A stretch of DNA of 64,000 bases from Maniola hyperantus (lineage: Eukaryota; Arthropoda; Insecta; Lepidoptera; Nymphalidae): NCBI RefSeq assembly GCF_902806685.2, contig NC_048560.1, positions 1,094,492 through 1,158,491 of the forward strand, read 5' to 3'. This document shows positions 60,981 through 64,000 of this stretch, one piece after another (position 1 is the first letter of the stretch; each line of letters begins with the position of its first letter). Both the position numbers and the translations under genes were made by a program. A model generated the notes under the pieces. The model did no database searches and was not told where the DNA came from. It saw only the letters and a list, made by a program, of their open reading frames with translations.

Positions 60981-61074
60981 AACTCATATCTCATATTATG
61001 ATTTAATGTGAATGGTTTTTAAATCATTGACAGACGGTGCGTTACCTTGTGAGTGGTTAAGGTATTTGAAGTTG

Positions 61075-61220
61075 ATTACGTGACGTATGGCCAAGGTAAG
61101 CAACGTTGACCCGAGTCGGTGAATGGACGGGTGCCCGATTTTGGAGGTTGAAATTTAGCCCTTTTGTTTTCGCCGTGCTGAAGAAAGCACGAAGTCGTCG
61201 GTCCCGGCTATCACCTTCAT
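61075..61220. repeat. possible LINE UTR segment
   Basis: ACGTTGACCCGAGTCGGTGA and GAAGTCGTCGGTCCCGGCTA resemble UTR sequence of lepidopteran non-LTR elements from memory; only one copy is present here. Confidence 0.3.
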
Positions 61221-61451
61221 TTGATATCAATCGCCAGACTTTTCAGAACGAAAAATTGTTTCAGTTGAGTAATTAATGTTCTTCGGAAATTAATAGAGAG
61301 ATATGGAATAATTATAAATAACTAACATTGATTTTGCAAAAGTCAAAATTAAAATAATATTCATTTTACATCAATTTAAAATAAGTACCTACCTACCTAG
61401 TACCTACCTACTATAATATTTGACCACTTATAATTTATAATTATTATTTAC

Positions 61452-61650
61452 TAGGTGATGCCTGCCACTTCGTCCGCGTGGAATTAGGTTTTTGAAAATC
61501 CCGTAGGAACTCTTTGATTTTCCGGGATAAAATATGTCCTTCCCGGGGATGCAAGCTACCTCTGTACCAAATTTTGTCAAAATAGGTTGAACCGATGGGC
61601 CGTGAAAAGCTAGCAGACAGACAAACAGACAGACAGGCAGACATCGCATT
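61452..61650 (-). mobile_element. Hel-B Helitron
   Basis: CTAGGTGATGCCTGCCACTT to GACAGACAGGCAGACATCGC; the TATTATAAAT end is lost. Confidence 0.65.
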
Positions 61651-61835
61651 GGATTTATTTTATTTTTATTTTAGTTGGAAAACCAACAGCTTAATTAAAC
61701 TAACTAATCTTAATATTAAGTAACTTAGAGCTAATAAAATTAATTATTACGATTTTTTTCTACTAATGAGTGGTTTAAAAAAAACAATGGACCGTTTTAT
61801 TAAGATGATTTTTTTCTATTACTTAGATTAGATAC

Positions 61836-61986
61836 CTTCAATCACGTCGCATGTCGCAACGTGCATGTGTATAGTTAAAGACCTGAAGAATGACATAGGC
61901 TACTTTTTATTCCGGAAAATCAAAGAGTTCTTGCGGAATTCTTAAAAACCTAAATCCACGCGGACGAAGTCGCGAGCGTCAGCTAG
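61836..61986 (+). mobile_element. Hel-B Helitron 3' part next to a promoter
   Basis: CTTCAATCACGTCGCATGTC to CGCGGACGAAGTCGCGAGCG and TCAGCTAG, ending at 61986 before T. It lies 42 bp upstream of the GATA palindrome and about 100 bp upstream of the TATA box. Confidence 0.65.
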
Positions 61987-62028
61987 TTAATTAATAGATT
62001 AATTAAATAATAATTACTCAGAGATCTC

Positions 62029-62039
62029 TTATCTGATAA
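62029..62039. promoter_or_regulatory. palindromic GATA site
   Basis: TTATCTGATAA contains GATA-factor core sites on both strands, 47 bp upstream of the TATA box. Paired GATA sites are common upstream of tissue-specific insect genes; binding here is inferred. Confidence 0.5.
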
Positions 62040-62086
62040 AATAGTAATGACGAAAAACCAATCCGTGTGAACCGACCGCCTCCGAG

Positions 62087-62094
62087 TATAAAAG
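62087..62094 (+). promoter_or_regulatory. TATA box of the right-edge gene
   Basis: TATAAAAG within GAGTATAAAAGGGATG. Transcription would start near 62115-62120. No nearby element explains this sequence. Confidence 0.55.
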
Positions 62095-62116
62095 GGATGA
62101 AATTCATCGAACCAAC

Positions 62117-62277
62117 GTATTCTAATGATAACTTTATCCCTGAACACATCTAGGATAGACTTATTATTGCACTAGTTAAATAATAGAGCAAAGTATTAAA
62201 CAAAGTACGTGATCGTAATAATATAAGTGATCGTTTAAGTGCTTGATAGAAGTTATTAAGTGATTATAGTCATTAAG
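62117..62277 (+). other. candidate non-coding first exon
   Basis: From the predicted start to a donor AAG|GTACGT at 62277/62278, a strong match to the splice consensus. It holds a short upstream frame of 16 codons (ATG at 62125, stop ending 62175) and no longer coding start. Spliced to 63927 it would supply the 5' UTR of the gene whose start codon is at 63972. The approximate 5' end is inferred from the TATA position. Confidence 0.5.
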
Positions 62278-62609
62278 GTACGTAAAAGTTTTTCGATTTT
62301 TCATTTTGCAGTAACGAAAGTTTTCTTTATAATTTTACTTTATATTTATTTTATTTATAAGGATAGCTATACTTTCAGCTAGTTCTAGGATGTAGATAAA
62401 TAATTAGGTACAGGAGAAAATTATAGGCTTATAGCTAATTGCAAATTTTTACATGTCAAGTAACGAAAAACAGCTGTTCTTCCTAGATATTTATTCTTGT
62501 ACTTTCTTATTTTCCTTTATTTTTTTCAATGTATTTCTGTAATAAGGTCCCTTGTAATTATACTTAACTTTTTAATGGATTAGTATAGAAATAAGTACCT
62601 ATCTATATC

Positions 62610-62800
62610 TATACCTGCTAATATTAAAACGAGATAAAGTTTGTAAGTTTGTTTGTAGGGGGTAATCTCTGGAACTGCTGAACCCATTTTGAAAATTCTT
62701 TCACCAGTAGAAAGCTAAAGTATTTTTAAGTAACATAGGCTATTTTATTTTAAAAAAAAATAGTGATTCCTTCGAAGCTAGCTACCCGTGCGAAGAAAAT
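62610..62800 (+). mobile_element. Helitron-like repeat in the intron
   Basis: CCTGCTAATATTAAAACGAG, TAATCTCTGGAACTGCTGAA, GAAAATTCTTTCACCAGTAG, then GCTAGCTACCCGTGCGAAG. Confidence 0.5.
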
Positions 62801-62904
62801 AAAATAGATTAATTTATTCGCTAGAAAGTAGAAAATATGAAAATTCTTTGTGTGTCTATTTCCTTAATAAATCACTACCCATATAATAAATGCTAAATGT
62901 TGAA

Positions 62905-63313
62905 AATACAAAAGTTGAAAATACTAATTATTAGTTCATGACCACAATTTTTTTTTTGTGTGATCTAACCCTAAATGAAGTCTAGTACCTTCTCTCCTTG
63001 CCTGCCTTGACATTTAATTTAATTTTTATTTATTAATTATTTTATGTATTGGTATTTTAATTTTATTAATTTCAAAGTTATTATGGGTATGTTAACCTGA
63101 AATAAATCAATTTTTTTTTTTTTTTTTAATTTAAATTCACGGTTTTCAGATTTTTCCCCAAATGTCAGGTATAAGATCTACCTACCTGCCAAATTTCATC
63201 ATTCTAGGTCAACAAGAAGTACCCTGTAGGTTTCTTGACAGACAGACAGACAGACAACAAAGTGATCCTATAAGGGTTCTGTTTTTCCTTTTGAGGTACG
63301 GAACCCTAAAAAT
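62905..63313 (+). mobile_element. GTTC repeat with a ~150-bp insertion
   Basis: GAAAATACTAATTATTAGTT at the left and GATTTTTCCCCAAATGTCAG to GAGGTACGGAACCCTAA at the right. The AT-rich piece at 62977-63130, ending CTGAAATAAATCAA and a T run, is foreign and probably LINE-derived. Confidence 0.6.
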
Positions 63314-63317
63314 TAGC

Positions 63318-63459
63318 ACTCAATGGGGAGCGAACGCCACACACAACCGCACAGCCCCCGCTCTAACCCGGTGCGGGCGAGCACGGTGACGTGCGGGTGT
63401 GCGAAGCGTCCTCCCGCCTCATGCCCCGATTGCTATCTCAACCTGTCGCGGACTATAGT
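63318..63459. mobile_element. Pal-GC palindromic MITE
   Basis: GC-rich core CGCTCTAACCCGGTGCGGGC and right end CTCAACCTGTCGCGGACTATA; the left end is degraded. Confidence 0.6.
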
Positions 63460-63517
63460 TCCATGGCTTCGTATAAAGTTTACGAATTTGACCTCCTATC
63501 AAACTCACGTCCAAAGA

Positions 63518-63840
63518 ATCATCATCTCAACCCATCGTGGGCCCACTTCTGAGCACAGGTCTCCTCTTAGAATGAGAAATTCTTAGGCCATAGTCTACCA
63601 CACTGGCCAAATGCGGATTGGCCAAACTTCACATATCTTTGAAAACATTATGGAGAACTCTCAGGCATATATTGGACATAATGTTTTCTTTCACCGTTAA
63701 AGCAAGAGTTAGGACCTATTCGATTTAAGACGCGAATACCTACCTACCGAAAAGTTAGAGGTGCGTGCCCGGTGCCAGAGATCAAAATATCCCTGACGGA
63801 GCCTACTAAGAGGCCGACACCTTAAGCACTTATCGACCTG
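63518..63840 (-). mobile_element. SINE-1, decayed
   Basis: ATCATCTCAACCCATCGTGG, AGGCCATAGTCTACCACACT, CACCGTTAAAGCAAGAG, GAAAAGTTAGAGGTGCGTGC; the box region is scrambled. Confidence 0.6.
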
Positions 63841-63926
63841 CTATATTCAACTTTTATTTTTTAATTTCGTGTAACCTTGTAAAAATTTCCTTGTCTAGAA
63901 TTTCACCGTAAATTATTTTGTTTCAG

Positions 63927-64000
63927 GTTCATTTTTGTTACGCACACTAACGCCATCTATCAAAAGTAGAGATGATCAACTTAATACCGCTACTCGCCGC
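63927..64000 (+). CDS. 5' end of a probable secreted-protein gene (second exon, partial)
   Basis: A pyrimidine-rich acceptor ending TTTGTTTCAG closes at 63926. The exon has 45 bp of UTR with an in-frame TAA at 63948-63950, then ATG at 63972 (context GTAGAGATGA, purine at -3). Nine full codons lie in the window: MINLIPLLA, with GC beginning a tenth. The hydrophobic run after a short polar start suits a signal peptide, so the product may enter the secretory pathway. Together with the TATA promoter and the donor at 62277 this forms a two-exon 5' gene structure with a 1649-bp intron filled with repeats. The gene cannot be named from nine residues, and the start could belong to another transcript using the candidate promoter near 42.5 kb. 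Confidence 0.55.

Overview
This window looks like nuclear DNA of a ditrysian moth or butterfly. The grounds are the interspersed families typical of lepidopteran genomes: short Helitron-type elements ending in a CGCGGACGAAGTCGCG-like hairpin plus CTAG, tRNA-derived SINEs (one with a GAT-repeat tail), RTE-type and R1/jockey/CR1-type LINE 3' fragments, and a repeat carrying a GACA/GTCT microsatellite beside GGTTCCGTA. About 64 kb was read by eye. Nearly all of it is transposon-derived, intergenic or intronic; most long open frames are by-products of repeats. Family assignments rest on recognised motifs, termini and target-site duplications (TSDs), not on database searches.

Working names used below: SINE-1 (tRNA-like head with box A TAGCCTAGTGGTTAGGAC, GAT-repeat tail), SINE-2 (head TAGCTCAACGGTTAAGGAG, A-rich tail), SINE-3 (head CTGGCGCAGTGGTAAGCGC, A tail), Hel-A (short Helitron with GACT repeats near the 5' end), Hel-B (Lep1-like Helitron beginning near TATTATAAATGCGAAAGTG), GTTC repeat (ends in GGTACGGAACCCTAA), Pal-GC (GC-rich palindromic MITE with ends like TAGTACGCGACAGGTCGAG).

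Layout. 0-13 kb: SINE-3 split by a TSD-less inverted-repeat element (924-1279), a PIF-type MITE (2250-2407), a 995-bp miniature LTR retrotransposon with identical LTRs inside a Hel-A (3117-4111), two hAT MITEs, a 1.7-kb hAT element (5594-7336), LINE relics, and a cluster of hAT-like GC-rich elements. 13-21 kb: GTTC repeats, a foldback MITE and a five-layer nest (17.4-18.97 kb). 21-29 kb: Helitrons, SINEs and LINE tails with some unassigned DNA. 29.0-32.16 kb: a tandem satellite whose unit is the 3' end of a SINE-1 plus its flank, with a homogeneous 135-bp zone and a 445-bp higher-order zone. 32-42 kb: Helitrons, SINE-2 copies and an R1/RTE patchwork with local duplication. 42.4-42.84 kb: low-repeat sequence resembling a housekeeping promoter and first exon. 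43-62 kb: more nested repeats, including a 653-bp hAT with perfect TSD.

The best candidate host gene lies at the right edge on the + strand: GATA palindrome (62029), TATA box (62087), a non-coding first exon ending AAG|GTACGT at 62277, a repeat-filled intron, an acceptor TTTCAG at 63926, and a start codon at 63972 opening a hydrophobic N-terminus that looks like a signal peptide. The rest of that gene is outside the window.
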